From Chiua virens (Eukaryota; Basidiomycota; Agaricomycetes; Boletales; Boletaceae): a DNA stretch of 64,000 bases. The stretch spans positions 1,426,001 to 1,490,000 of the forward strand of contig JAHNUO010000010.1 in assembly GCA_019787685.1 (NCBI GenBank), in the 5' to 3' direction. Shown here in pieces: positions 45,976 to 62,460 of this stretch. The position numbers and the translations under genes were made by a program. The first letter of the stretch is position 1, and each line of letters begins with the position of its first letter. The notes under the pieces are model-generated. The model was not told the DNA's origin, searched no databases, and was given only the letters and a program-made list of their open reading frames with translations.

Positions 45976-46480
45976 GATGCTGATGAATTCCCGACTCGGA
46001 TAATTCTGGGGAATGTCCGACATTCAGCTGGCATCGCATAATTCCGTGATCATGGGTTTCGGATAATCTGGCCATACATACCAGCCAAGATCCCAGCAAC
46101 GAGATAAAAATGCGACAGCTAATGTGGACGTGCAAGTGGTCATCGACTCCGACGATTGTCATGATCGCACGAGACTGGTAGCAGAATGTTTGATAATCTA
46201 CTTACCAACATAGATCATCACATCGATAACACCGCAAGTCGATCATGTTGGGAATGAACCAACGTGGTGATCTCGATATCGCCGTGATCCCGGGTAATTT
46301 GTGCCCAGGCCCTGTCTGATCGATGAAATTGCTTTGCACAAAGGACTGTCAAGAGGTCTCGCAGTAGTTACCAAGAAATAGGTTTTCGAAATCACGTTTT
46401 TGATAGCTGTCAACAACCAGAGCCGGCGTTGTCACCAAGCGCTAAGCCGATACAACAGTGTGAGAACTAGCCAACAATCG

Positions 46481-48462
46481 ATCTTGACTTAAACGTTCTG
46501 GTGAACTTGACCAAGAGCGGAATTTTCCAGCAGACCACCCGGAGCTGAGGCGACTCTTGTGCAGCGGGAAAGTCATAAAGGCTACCATGCGCAATGCGGC
46601 TCGTCTGCAGCCCATGATGGGGGAAGATCTGGCATTTCCGTGGGATCGGACTTTGTGACACGCCTAACCCCGAATAGAAAACCCGATATGGTGGCTGGAC
46701 CATGTTACACTCAGGCTGGTGCATTCCAACAACACATCATCTCCCGCTCGTTTTTGTTAGTAACAGACACAGACACACGAAGATATGGATGATCCGAGAT
46801 GAAAGACGCACTTATGAAGCCACCTCGTTGTTGGTAGACATTGATCCGAGAATTCAGTCGGGAAGATCAAAACCCATCTTCATTCATCCGGGGTATTCAC
46901 CTCCCGGGCCACGCCAAATATACTGAAAAAACGTAACCCCTAATTTATATAAGTAAGACTATTACTCTTTTTGCGACCTGCAGACTCCGGTGGATTGTGG
47001 AGTGCTGGTATCGTGTCGACTGAGTACTGAGTCCCAAACCCACGCTAGGACCTGAAGGCGGTGGATCACTGTACAGGGAGAGGGGACAATAATGATCCCA
47101 GGTTGAACCTAGGCATCCTCCACTGATGGCTCGTCAGACCATGAATGCTCGGCGTTCCTTACGATGCCCCCGGGCCTGTGAGATGAGTTAGTCGTTTCGA
47201 TTCCAGGCACTCGAGGAAGAGGGAACCAAGACAGACCAGCAAGAGCGACGATATTGCAGTCAGATTCCATTTTCCGTGTCGATAGACAGCAAGGTATCTT
47301 GTATAATCTGAATTTAACCTTGCAGCGAAATCTGAAATTGAACCGCGATCTTCTCCGCTGGTGAGCTTGTTCTGTAGACTCGGAATTCACTGCTTCGCGA
47401 ACCTCCCGTCAGTTGTGAACATTTGGAGAGCTAGGTAGAGGACCGTTTACGCTCATTACATTCACGTTGAATTGGTCACCGCGGATATCGTTGAAGTTGC
47501 CGCGGATATCTGCAATTGCATTATTACCACTAGTAGTAGTACTTTCGAAGTGCTGTTCGATCGGCATCTTCTCTCGGCACTTTTGAAGTAGCACACTGTG
47601 AGGGGGTACAAAATAAGAAAACAAGAAACACTGATGATTGACTCAGGTTAGTCGCTCGGCGATCAACCCGGGGCTCTAATAGGCGAAAGGAGCAACGATT
47701 TGGACGAGAAATAGAGGTTCGTTTCGAAGGACGGGCGCCAGGGGGGCGATCAATTAGAGATATGAGTTGAAGGGTATGAATTGAGGCAGGCTCTTTAATA
47801 CTCAATATTATAAGCGCCAGGCGCCTCGCATTGCTTGATGATGATGATGAGAATCATTGACAACGTGAAGAGGAAAAGTGGGAAAATAATTACAATACTC
47901 AACGCTGACAAAGAGAGACTAACGCACGGGCCCTATGATACTCTGATAACACTGCTGATACTTGATCTCTGTACCGTCCTTGGCCAGTATACGAGTTGAA
48001 CCTCGTGTTCCATCGAACTGGCACATCTACAAATTCCGTCCAAGAATCTGAGACAAATTTCCTCCACGGTACGCGAACGCCACGATATTGTTGGGGTCCG
48101 CTGCGTCTATTTAGAATCCCTCGGGAGAGCGGCTCGTTGTAAGTGAGGCCTAGTGAGGGTCCGATACCGTGTTTTTTGTATCCCACGACAATCTCCCCAG
48201 CTTGCGAACATCTCCGCTAAGGCGGCGGTTTCAGCATCGTCGTGGCCTCAGCGTTGCCGTGCTGACCTTTGTTACGCTGAACGGTTTTAGCGAACTCGAC
48301 CATCAAGACGACCGCTGCTGCGAGCTAAGACTCTGTCAGAATGAAGACGGACGCGATAGGAACGGTAAGATGACTTCGTTAGCAGTGTCTTTACGGTCCT
48401 CACCGAGCCTTCACTGGCAGCTGGTACAAAAGGCATGCTCTGCTGAAGGCGCATGGTCCGCA
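46481..48462. other. Intergenic region between GST B and the fucosidase gene
   Basis: About 2 kb. The most coding-like element is a minus-strand exon candidate starting at an ATG at 47567 and ending at 47409 (MPIEQHFESTTTSG, then DIRGNFNDIRGDQFNVNV); its Asn/Gly/Asp-rich repeat-like style is known from leader exons of Agaricomycete accessory proteins, but no continuation was found. The rest, including 46920-47100 and 47800-48300, shows no supported gene. Confidence 0.35.
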
Positions 48463-51400
48463 ATGAAGGTCTTTTGTATCCCTGTGTTCTTCAGAGCCTT
48501 CCTTGCGTACTTTGAGACCCCATATCCCTCTCTTACCCCATTTCCCTCGACTTCCGTCTCGCTCTCGAGCCATTTCGATAACCAAGCCGCGTCCATAGAT
48601 GGCACCACTGGTAGCTTTAACATCATCGGATCAACATATGTCGCGGAATATCTCCCTGCAGGACCATGGACCTTCAATGGCGTCATGGTCAGTTTCTGGT
48701 TACTCCTCGAGCGTTCAGGGACTGCAATATGGTATCTCAGTATGATTTACCGGACTTCGTGGGGTCTAGGCTATGATAATGTCATTGCCCAAGGTCAAGT
48801 CGTAGAACTTCCCAGTCCGACCTATGTCCACCAAATTCACCTGGTTTACGCTGGAGATGGGGGTTATGGTAAGTAAGTGGATCCAGAGATTGATTCTGTT
48901 TGTGAATATTGCACGCCAGATCATTTTCATAACACATTCAATCTCAACTTCGAGGATGACTCTGTTTTGGACCTTCTCTGTGAGTTGGTCATCCCACGGT
49001 CTGCGTTTCATCATTTCAACGTCCTATTGAAGTGACAGCGAAGAACTGGTTTCGGTACCCGACCATAAATTGGGGGGACTATCCGAACGTGAGTTTACTT
49101 CGAAACGTCTGTCCCCTTGGCGTCATTTTGACTACGTTTCTGGGTTAGTCCCTATCACTTCGATGATCATGGCGCCTCCACCAATTGGAACACATCTTCC
49201 ATCTTCCAATACTCTGTCTCCGTTCCTTCTCGTGTCCCGTTGAAGAGCATCACGCTCCCGCAGACTGGGAACGATCCGAACAGGCTCCATGTCTTTGCGA
49301 TATCTGTCACGCCCTCCATCGTGCCGTCCACTGCACCTAAAGGTCACGAGCTCTCGATTCGCGATGTACACTTTAGCACGCGCTGGGAAAACATCGACGG
49401 GCAACGCGCACAAGCTGTCGCGATCACCTTGGCAAATCTCTTACCTGCATTCCTCTCGTCGTCCCCAGACACGTCCATTCACTCCAAATATGAGCTGGAG
49501 ATAACTGGGGAAGGCGTGACAACGGTGACACCAGGGATGATACACCGTCTCGTGGCAGCGGATCAAGTACGCTTTGACGTGATGGTCCTGAACGACAACG
49601 GTACTGGAAATGCAACAGTGCGAATCAAGGATGCTCATGGGAATGTGGTTGGAATCTCGAGTGGATGGCCCATCACTCCTCTGCGAAAGACCTGGACAGC
49701 CGAAGAGAGCGTGCTTGCTACGCACGAGCCGCCAAATTGGGTGGGGTTATTTGCTCCAACGTTGCATTATCGTACTGATTGTCGCTCAAGTGGGATCAAG
49801 GAAAATATGGCATATTGTGAGTATGACATGACATGATGCGGATAGAGAATGAAAGGCTGAGATGTGTCAGTGTCCATTGGGGCCTTTATAGTGTTCCCGC
49901 TTATGTGGGTTGAATGTCGACCTATAACCCCCATACAATGCTTACGTGTCTATAGGGTCCAGCATGGATATATTCGGAATGGTATGAGTGAGTGTTAGAG
50001 CAACGCAGATCACTCTTTCTCGAATTCAAACACATATATTCAGTTGGCACCTCCATAACCCACCGGATCAAAGCAATCTGAACTGGCAGTACCATCTGAA
50101 AAACTTTGGAACGGTGAGGAATCATACACCTAGCTTAGGACCACACCGCGATTGACATTCTTGTTGCCCAGGATGTGGTCTACGACGACTTTATCGCTAA
50201 TTTCACGGCAAAAAACTGGAATGCAAGCGCTTGGCTAGATTTGTTTGACGAAGCAGGTGCAAAATACTTTGTCATTGTCACGGTTCGTGAAATGCGTGGT
50301 GTTGTGAATGTCTCCTACTGACGTAATGTGCACTACAGAAACATCACGATGGGTATGGGTTATTCGATACCAAGAACACGACACATCGGAGCAGTGTTCA
50401 CCTCCACCCTCACCGCGACTTTGTCAAAGAGCTATTGGAAACTGCCAAAGCTGAAAAACCCCATCTGCATCGCGGGACGTACTATTCGCTTCCGGAATGG
50501 TATGTTATCTTTTGCTATACCAAGTAATTGACGAACATCGGGTTCTTCAAGGTTCAATCCCTACTATGCCCCATACGGGTTTGACAGGTTTCCAGGAGGG
50601 CTCGCACGCCATCCCTTCGACGACTCGCAGGTCGAACCCTACACCGGCATGCTCGAGATATCAGACTATATCCAAGATCTGGTTTACCCACAGATGCTGT
50701 CCCTTGCTCTCGATTATGAGAGTGAGATCATGGTGTGTCTGTACGGGAGCTGATTTTCCTCGATACTGACACTCGTTCAAGTGGTGTGACATTGGTGGTC
50801 CAAACAACACGCTCGAATTTGCTGCCCAATTCTATAACCATGCTATGGAAAACGGGTATCAGGTGACGATGAATGACCGTTCGTTATCTTAGTTGCGCTT
50901 GGACTGGAGTGGTTTGACTGACGCCTCTCAATAGGTTGCGCAGCTGTCCCTGACTTTGACACCCCTGAGTATGCGCTATTCGGGGCCCTCAATACGAGAC
51001 GCTGGGAAACGACGGAAGGCATGGACCCGTTTAGCTTCGGTTTCAACAATGCCACCGAACCATCGGACTACAGCAATGGGACTACCATCATTCGCACACT
51101 CGTCGACGTCGTGAGCAAGAATGGGAACTAGTAAGCCGCACTTCCTACCATTTCCAGCTGGTCAATCATCATCATCTTTAGTTTGTTAAATGTCGGCCCG
51201 ACCTGCAGAAGGTGACATCATCGAACCAATGGCAGAAAACCTGCTCGCTGCTGGGCAATGGCTCAAGTATGCGGGTGATTGCGTTTACGCAACGGTATGA
51301 ACGGTGTGCCTGTGATGAGACATGTTCTGAAGAGGGTTACAGAATTATTGGTACCAAGCCTCGCAGGACCCTACAGGATCCTACCGATTCTTGACGACGC

Positions 51401-51655
51401 CTGAAACGTTTTGTATCGTCGCGTTCAACAAGCCCGTGGATGGCTTCCGTCGTCGTCGACGCGAGTGGGATCGTGCTTCCTATTCAAAAGGGGGACACGA
51501 TTAAGTTGCTCGGGCCCGCAGATGGGGCGAACGACGTTGGACAGGAACTTGATTGGCATATGGACCTGAATGGGGTGTTGACGATCGACGTTCCACAAAG
51601 CCAAGTGGACCAAGTGGACCATGCATGGGCCTTCCAGGTTTCGTACGCGAATTGA
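48463..51655 (+). CDS. Secreted GH29 alpha-L-fucosidase, several apparent frameshifts
   Basis: Glycoside hydrolase family 29 enzyme that removes terminal alpha-L-fucose. The start MKVFCIPVFFRAFLAYF resembles a signal peptide. An N-terminal beta domain (STYVAEYLPAGPWTFNGV) precedes the catalytic barrel, with KYGIFVHWGLYSVPAYG assembled over an intron, IYSEWYDWHLHN, the hallmark KHHDGYGLFDTKNTTHRSS, GTYYSLPEW, and MWCDIGGPNN with the family's nucleophile Asp. LLNVGPT and a C-terminal VSYAN follow; stop at 51653-51655. About 10 short introns are inferred. Four +1 shifts are needed to follow the family: 48752-48753 (YDLP/TSWG), the G-run at 49072-49077, about 51202-51204 (LLNVGPT/AEGD), and 51447-51448. 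Either sequence errors or a pseudogene. Confidence 0.88.
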
Positions 51656-51960
51656 CCCAGGCGGTGTATTATATAAAGTGGACGATTGTGTATGATGAAA
51701 CATGCCAGTGTAATCTTTTTATCCGCCATCATAATGATGGAATGGACCACAAACACTTGTCAAATTCGGGCCGAGTACATATAGTCCTCGTGGCAAGCTC
51801 TGGTTGTCCGAGTCTCCGCTTTGTAAATTGACGCCGCATCAAGATGACGAAAAAAAAAGATTCTCTACCCATTCTTCAGGGAGTCCACCATCCATCACGC
51901 CTTTAAAGGGCTCCCGCTTTTTTTTTCAAGGCCTATCGCCTGAATCCCATCGTACCCAAC

Positions 51961-52608
51961 ATGACGACACCGCTCGTCCTCGCACCTCTTCCTCCCCCAT
52001 CGGACACCGCGCTTGACAATGCAGACTGCGAATTGACACGAAACGTCGTCCGCGTCGCGTTGACAGCGTTGGCACCGTCGATGCAGACGACCACCCTCCA
52101 AACCGCCACCGACCTCAGCTCTACCCACAACGCGTCGGACGGCGACGTTGACGCCGAATGCAAACCCGAACGGTCTCCATGGACCGGCACGCCCTTGCGC
52201 GCGATCGTGCCCCTCCCTCGGCGCAAGCGTGCATCCGCGACTGCGAACAGCGACAGCCCGTGTTTGACACGTGCTCACTGGGACGACGCGGTCGAGACGG
52301 ACTCGGAGGACGAGCACGCGCGGGACACCGTCAAGGACGGCGACGCGGACGATGCAGACACCTCGGGCCCGCGGTATTGCTCGTACGAGAGTATCACCGC
52401 CGCTGAGGGGCTTTCATTCTATAGCTTCGATGTACGTCCACGTTTTCTGCGAGGACATGCATTTATGTATTGACGGATGCTTCAGGAACTGCGTGTCGAA
52501 TGCTACGCCCAATCCCTCATCGCCAGAGGCACCAGACCCCCTTCCGTCGTCCAGCCTTCGCTTGCTATCCCACCTGCTTTCGTCCCCCGCATCATCTCAC
52601 GGTATTAG
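51961..52608 (+). CDS. Two-exon protein of unknown function
   Basis: Exon 1 (51961-52432) starts MTTPLVLAPLPPPSDTA. It is rich in Thr, Ala, Asp and basic patches (PLPRRKRAS) and ends YESITAAEGLSFYSFD. A 52-nt GT-AG intron leads to exon 2, which begins in frame ELRVECYAQSLIARGTRPPS and ends at TAG 52606-52608. The product is about 197 residues, mostly disordered, with one ordered-looking segment across the junction (SFYSFDELRVECYAQSL). High GC and a clean splice support a real gene. No family recognised with confidence. Confidence 0.7.
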
Positions 52609-52744
52609 ATCTCCTTCCGGTCCATTGTCTTATATAGTACATATAGTCTAAATACGATATCTATATGCTACGATGTCATCCTTGAATATATTGTACCATC
52701 TCCTGCCTTCACTGAACCAGACGGAACGACGTGGGGTCAAGGTT

Positions 52745-56844
<4,100 letters not shown>

Positions 56845-57222
56845 TCCTTCCTCGAAGCTAGTAACGCCTCGATACGACGTCCAAACGTTCAAGTCTACGA
56901 AAAGTCTTGTTCAGTTTGTCAGTAACGAATGGAGTCTGTATTGGTAGTGCATAGGATATTGTTGTTCCTTGTTTGGCTGACCTCCTTAACGCCGGACTTG
57001 ACTCCAACATAAGTTATGACCTGACAGACAAAGCAACAACTCTATTTAAAACTGCAAAGGACATCCGTCGAAAACCTACCATACAAGCACAATAAATCCT
57101 AAGCTACAGTTTGTACAAATAGGAACGGGGTATCATGCTAGTGGTGTTGTGCCACATACTGCGGTCATGTATACGACAACACACCGCCTAAAAAGATCGG
57201 CACATACCACTTGGAGCAGTGT
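56845..57222. other. Intergenic region between the ATPase and zinc-finger genes
   Basis: About 380 bp: promoter side of the ATPase gene and 3' flank of the zinc-finger gene. A TATTTAAA on the plus strand near 57042 could be a core promoter element on either strand. An upstream non-coding exon of the ATPase is possible. No gene seen. Confidence 0.4.
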
Positions 57223-58332
57223 CTAAGCAATGCGAGCCCTTTTGCACGGCGATTCAATTATGGCACGTGCCTCGCAACCTGGTACCACTTCGGCGTCAGT
57301 GACGTCCATGTCCGGAGCCATGCGTTCAATATGCCGATGCACAGCATCGTCACGCGAAAATAACCGTTTGCAATGCGGACATTTCCATTTCACGCCAAGA
57401 TGCATGACGACATGGCGGGAGAGGTTCTCCTGTTTCATCGGCCGTGAGTGTGTGCACTTTTCCCAACGACAGACGGCAGGTAGGGCAGGTCCGGTTTGGA
57501 GGTGGTGGTGATTGCGAAGGTGCCGGAGGACTCGGGTTCTATCGCCGACGATCCATTGATTGCATGGACTACCAGCGAGATCGAAGCGACACTGATAGAA
57601 GCAACGTTTGTTGCTGTAGCGGCGTCGAACGAAATCGATATCCGCTTGATCGACTGGAGGAGGTGGCGGTGGCGGCGTTTGGTATTCCAGAGGAAACATT
57701 TCCTCGGAAAACGTCTGACTGGCCGCGAATGTTGAAATAGTCTGATGCGTGTTGAGGGCAGCGGCGCTAGGTTGGGGCGCTAAGGCGGAGGCGGGGTATG
57801 GAGGGAAGTTCCATGATGGAGGTGAGGACTGGCTCAGGTCGTGGTAGAAATTATTTGAAGGATCACCAATTACCGCATCATAGGGGTTCATTGTACCCGA
57901 CGCTGGAGCGGGAGCTGAAACGGTTGCGGAAGGAGGCGGGTTCCATCTTTGGTATGGAACAGATGCGCGATGGCGCACTCTACCTTGGCGATGCGGGTGA
58001 CCAGGCAGAGATAAGGAAGAGCTGTCATATTCGCTTCTCACAGGAGGACGAAGTGGATGTGCGTAATTTGTCCCAGGGACCTGCGGCGTCAGGGACGTTG
58101 CCTGGTCATCAGGGACAGGGAACGAATACGATCGCTGGTACGCTGTCGAGAGGGGCTCCGACGCAGATGGGTGAAGTGAGGGGTGGACGCGAGAGTCGAG
58201 AACGATGCTAAAGCAGTTGGTGAGCAGACAGCTGCCTCATCGAAGAGAGCAGGCCTACCTCTGAGTCGTCTGGCTATATCGGACGCCCGATGCCTGAGAA
58301 CTAGGGGCGACGAAATTCGAATAGGGATCCAT
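57223..58332 (-). CDS. C2H2 zinc-finger transcription factor
   Basis: Exon 1 (58332-58259) encodes MDPYSNFVAPSSQASGVRYS; a 51-nt intron (donor GTAGGC, acceptor CTTTAG) leads in frame to the main exon, which ends at 57223; about 350 residues. The N-terminal 215 residues are Pro/Ser-rich and disordered, with a PPPPPPP run. The C-terminus carries zinc-binding units: an atypical one (FYQCRFDLAGSPCNQW ... HLRNHHH), CRWEKCTHSRPMKQENLSRH with a following H, and KCPHCKRLFSRDDAVHRHIE, with a basic end CKRARIA. Probable nuclear regulator; target genes unknown. The frame is intact. Confidence 0.82.
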
Positions 58333-59380
58333 GTCGAAAGAAGGTTAGATTGAATGCTTCTTTGATGGGGAGTTGTGAAGGATCAACTGAGATTATAAAC
58401 ATCGGTGTCTGCACTCTTTGCCTCATCTGCAAGCACCGCTCCCCGAATGGCAATGACGACAGTAGGTCGTGGTCGTGTAGTATGCGGTTTTCATCGCGCT
58501 GGCGGGGAGGGCGACAGCAGTCGATCAAGGACGTTAGGCGCAGTACCACGGGGCCATATTACATATGGATCATGTTCGCGGAGACCTACAAGACACGTGT
58601 GACGGCGCACCTGAGATGACAGCAGTGCTTTTTGGACCTAAATGAGGCATGGTTGCAAGGCGATGTACACGCCATGAACTTGAGTAGATGGTTAATGTCG
58701 AGCGAACGAGGATGAAGCAAGGCCATGATGACGCCGACGAGAAAGCTAGAGACTGAAAACGGACATAGTCGGCAAAAGGTCTGACGTGAGAGGGGATTCA
58801 AGTTGCCTTGGGTGTCATAATGATTACCTTCATGTTGTAGTGATGGTAATGCAGGAGAGCAGGGACATGTAACTTGACACCTCGGATCGCATGGGATTGG
58901 ACGAAGTAACTCAGGGATTCCCGAAAGGGTTCATCAGACCAAAAGATCCTATGCAGCCAGATAGGCTCGCTGACGCCGTTGGCAGTGGAATAGTGACGTC
59001 CGTGTCCGTCGGAGCGTGAATCCTTCAACTTCGAGGGAAACTTGTGGTCGGCTGCGAGAGCGCACATGAATATTTGGGCAACTCGTGTAAGGACATACCG
59101 CCAACAGTGCAATGCGTGAGCTACGGTGCGGATATTGCACATCAAATATCATGGTTTGGGGCCAACTTGCCAAGGCGCAATCACGTCGGCTAAGTTCGGG
59201 TCAATGTGGATCAAACGTAAATGTGTTTGTTTGGTAAAGGCTTTTGATCCAAACAACCACCTGGCAAGCAGTGAAATTCGGAGTCGGCTCGTCATCATTA
59301 TAGTACGCCGAGTTCAAACTGCAATGTTCTTTGCCCACGAGTGACCACAGGAATTTGTAGCTCTGAGTCAATCAGCCTCA
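58333..59380. other. Divergent intergenic region, zinc-finger gene / SCI1-like gene
   Basis: About 1 kb between two divergently transcribed starts. A minus-strand frame at 58798-59145 is open for about 115 codons but lacks an ATG at its start and any recognised domain. Overlapping short frames elsewhere are not supported. Confidence 0.4.
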
Positions 59381-60544
59381 ATGTCGTCTCTTCATCATCG
59401 TGGTCGAAGTCGCAGTCGGGATCGTTATCCACGGATGGACGACCGGGACAGGCAGGAACCACGCGACCGACGGTCACAACGATATAAGGATTCCAGAAGA
59501 ACCGAGCCCAACGACAAAGACCAGCCAACGCGGACCCGAGGGTACCAGTCGCGCACCCCTTCCCCTAGAAGACGCTCAAGGTCCCGATCGACTTCCCGCG
59601 GACCCGTATCCAGGAGACCAAGATCCTACTCACGCTCGCGCTCGCGTGAACGCAGACGTCGTTCCCGGTCAAGAGACAAACATGACCCCAGGAGTAAAAA
59701 GGACAGGCGGAAGAGATCTCGATCACCCGCAACCAGTTCCTCGGACTCGGACTCAGGGTCTGATCGTAAACGACACAAGAAGAAAAAACATCGCACACGC
59801 GAAGAAAAGGAGCGCAGGCGGAAAGAGAAGAAAGAGAAAAAGGTGTCATTTTATGGTCCTATACCCACTGGGTGACGCTCACTGGTTCTGCAGAAGAAAA
59901 AACACGGAGCTGGGAGTTCGAGTGCTCATTGGGGAAAATATGGAACCATCAGCGACTCCGAGTGAGACCCTGTTATTCTTGTTGAAGTCCATGAATTAAT
60001 ATAGTCATTAGCTTCTACAACAAAACCCAAGAATTCAGAACCTGGCTCCTTGAGGAACGCAAGCTCAATCCGGAATCCTTATCCAAAGATCAAGAGCGTA
60101 AAGAGTTTGCTGTGTTTGTAGAAGATTATAACACTGGTATCGATCTATTTCCTCAATCCATGTTGTTCTGAGCGATTTTAACAGCCACTTTACCCCACGA
60201 AAAGTACTATCATATGGAAGCATATGAACGCCGGATGGCCTCTCTCAGGTCAGGGGAGTTTGTTCCCCCCTCGGAGGACATATATGACCCTGCAGCGGAT
60301 ATGAAGGCGCATGCCACGAGACACAAGAAGGCTACTGTTGATCAAGAGAGCTATATGTCTCGAGACCAATTGATGGAATTGCGTAAGGTACAGAACGAGA
60401 GGGTCGAGGTAGGAATGTTCTGTGGAAATCAGCACAGATTCGCGTCTAACAACCAACCTATAGATTGGACGGATGAAACGTCTTGGGATGGACGTGAAAC
60501 AAAACATGGGCGTCAGAATGGACGGCAGTATGTTTGACGGATAA
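59381..60544 (+). CDS. RS-rich nuclear protein, SCI1-like
   Basis: Five exons: 59381-59842, 59894-59961, 60012-60136, 60185-60408 and a last exon from about 60476 to 60544. Residues 1-154 are an extreme Arg/Ser and Lys/Arg/Glu domain (SRSRDRYPRMDDRDR, then KERRRKEKKEKK), typical of splicing-associated nuclear proteins. The C-terminal part matches the conserved domain of plant style cell-cycle inhibitor 1 and its fungal and animal relatives: HWGKYGTISDSDFYNKTQEF, WLLEERKLNPESLSKDQ, FVEDYNTATLPHEKYY, AYERRMASLRSGEF, ending GMDVKQNMGVRMDGSMFDG. The introns join codons cleanly and the frame is intact. Likely nuclear or speckle localised; molecular role poorly known. Confidence 0.85.
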
Positions 60545-60786
60545 ATTCTTTGAAACGATTTCCTTCTCTGTACTTCAAACCGTTCTGTACCAATTAGATC
60601 TTGACACCGAATCTCTTGTCCGCATGATTAGGTTAGAGGAATCTCACAATCAGGTTTGTGACACGCACACGTCGCGAGGGATGCGTGCACGCTGGCAATC
60701 ACCACGCCTGCCGGTAATGGTGTGTCACGGTCCTGGTTCCGAAACAAGCTGATTTCCTTGGACCGTAACATTCAACATCGTTCGTT

Positions 60787-62460
60787 ATGCTCGATATTCT
60801 GCTCCTCGGTGCGACGGGTAAAGTGGTGCTCTGGTCCTATTTGTTTTCCTGCTCAAATGTCAACATGTTGTAGGCTACACTGGTCGCTTAATTACGCGCT
60901 ACCTGGCCACCCACCCACAACGAACGGCATTCTCTTTCGGCTTAGCTGCGCGCTCTCAATCAAAGCTCAAGGCACTCGTACGCGAGCATGCTACCCTCGC
61001 GGATGTTCCAACTTTCGTAGTCGACATCACAAACACCGATGACGTCGACAAAGTCGTACAACGTGCCCAAGTTATCATCAATGCCGTCGGGCCATATTGG
61101 TATTATGGAACGCCTGTCGTCAGGGCGTGTGTGCGCCACGAAAAGCACTACGTAGACCTCACAGGCGAGGCACCTTGGGTCAGGGATATCATTTTTGAGT
61201 GAGTGCCACGCAGTCTCCGTCCGTCGCACTACTACCTAACGTGACAACATGTGGCAGATTTGATTATCGCGCCAGCTGTTGCGGGTCAGTGATTGTTCCC
61301 TGTGCTGGGCTCGATTCCGTCCCTTCCGACATACTCGCATATCTGGGCAACAAGACACTCAAGGAGTTTGGGGGACCTTCTACCACAGTCTGTATGTCCA
61401 CGTCTGCATGGGAGCTGCACGGCACGGGGATATCGGGTGGAACGTTTTCGTCTATGCTCGCCCACTTGGAGGAAATTCCAAAGAATAAGCTCGAGGCAGC
61501 AAGGGAAGACTTTGCTCTCAGCCCAGGTGTGTTGCCCCATCCGACCAATGACTCGTGTACTGACCCTGCTAGCAAGTCCAAGGCGTAAGGAGCCCGCAGC
61601 CGAGGGCTTTTTACTCGCTTCCAATTTCAAACCCGCCAATCCAAGGTGCTTTGTATCCGATGGCAATCGTAAATTTGCAGGTCGTGCAGAGATCCTGGGG
61701 ACTATTCGAACTTGCGACGCGCAGTCCCGGCCTCGTGGTGACCACATCCCCGCAGTCCGGTGGGAAACACGAGGGTACGACCAAGTTATCCTATGGTCCG
61801 CAATTCAAGTATGAAGAATTCCTGGCACTTCCGAGTCGCCTTCACTCGCTGCTCGTAGTGCTATTCTTAGTTACCGTGGTACAGGCTTTGAGGTTATTTC
61901 CGCCCGTACGTGCAGTAATGGTGATTTCCTCGAACGAACCACTGATGTGGTCGTGGTTTAGGCTCGGTGGATAGCCCGGATGATCATGCCACAGTCAGGC
62001 GAGGGTCCCAATGAAGAGTAAGCGCCATTGTTGTCATGATGTATGATGTGGTTGGATCGTAACCGACTTTGACCTGTAGGCAGCTCGAAGCGGGTGCCCT
62101 CAAGATCACAAATATTACAACCTCACTCTCACTGCCAAATGCTCAGGGCCGCAGGACTACTGTACGGACGATACTCCGTGGTAAAGGTGATCCGGGCTAT
62201 CTTCTAGCATCGAGTAAGCATTCATTTGCGCCACACGGAACCTATGCTTTGACCAATGGTTTGTTTCAGTCATGATCGCGGAATGTGCTTTATCCCTCGT
62301 GTTAGAAACGGATCGTCTGCCTGCGTTCGCCAAACGCGGTGGCGTGCTGACGCCCATGACTGCGTTCGGCGATGTACTGATTGAGCGCCTGAAAGCTTCC
62401 GGACGCATCGCCATCGAGAGTGAGATAATCCTCGCAGATGCAAACCGAAAAAAGTTGTAG
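60787..62460 (+). CDS. Saccharopine dehydrogenase-like oxidoreductase
   Basis: NAD(P)-binding Rossmann protein of the saccharopine dehydrogenase / trans-acting enoyl reductase family; despite the name such proteins usually do not act in lysine synthesis. Start MLDILLLGATG, and after an intron YTGRLITRYLATHP completes the GxxGxxG nucleotide loop. VINAVGPYWYYGTPVVRAC, HYVDLTGEAPW, GLDSVPSDILAYLG, VVQRSWGLFELA and a hydrophobic LHSLLVVLFLVTVVQAL follow, a possible membrane or lipid-droplet hairpin. The C-terminus holds RGKGDPGYLLAS and GGVLTPMTAFGDVLIERL; stop TAG 62458-62460. About 430 residues and seven exons; the fourth exon uses an acceptor at CAAG. No frameshift. Confidence 0.88.

Larger units (their letters stand above)
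44510..46480. repeat. GST segmental duplication, unit B
   Basis: Partner of unit A (landmarks given there). The promoter is shorter and retains a single TATA element and one copy of the ATGGATATGAGTGAG motif. Confidence 0.7.
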
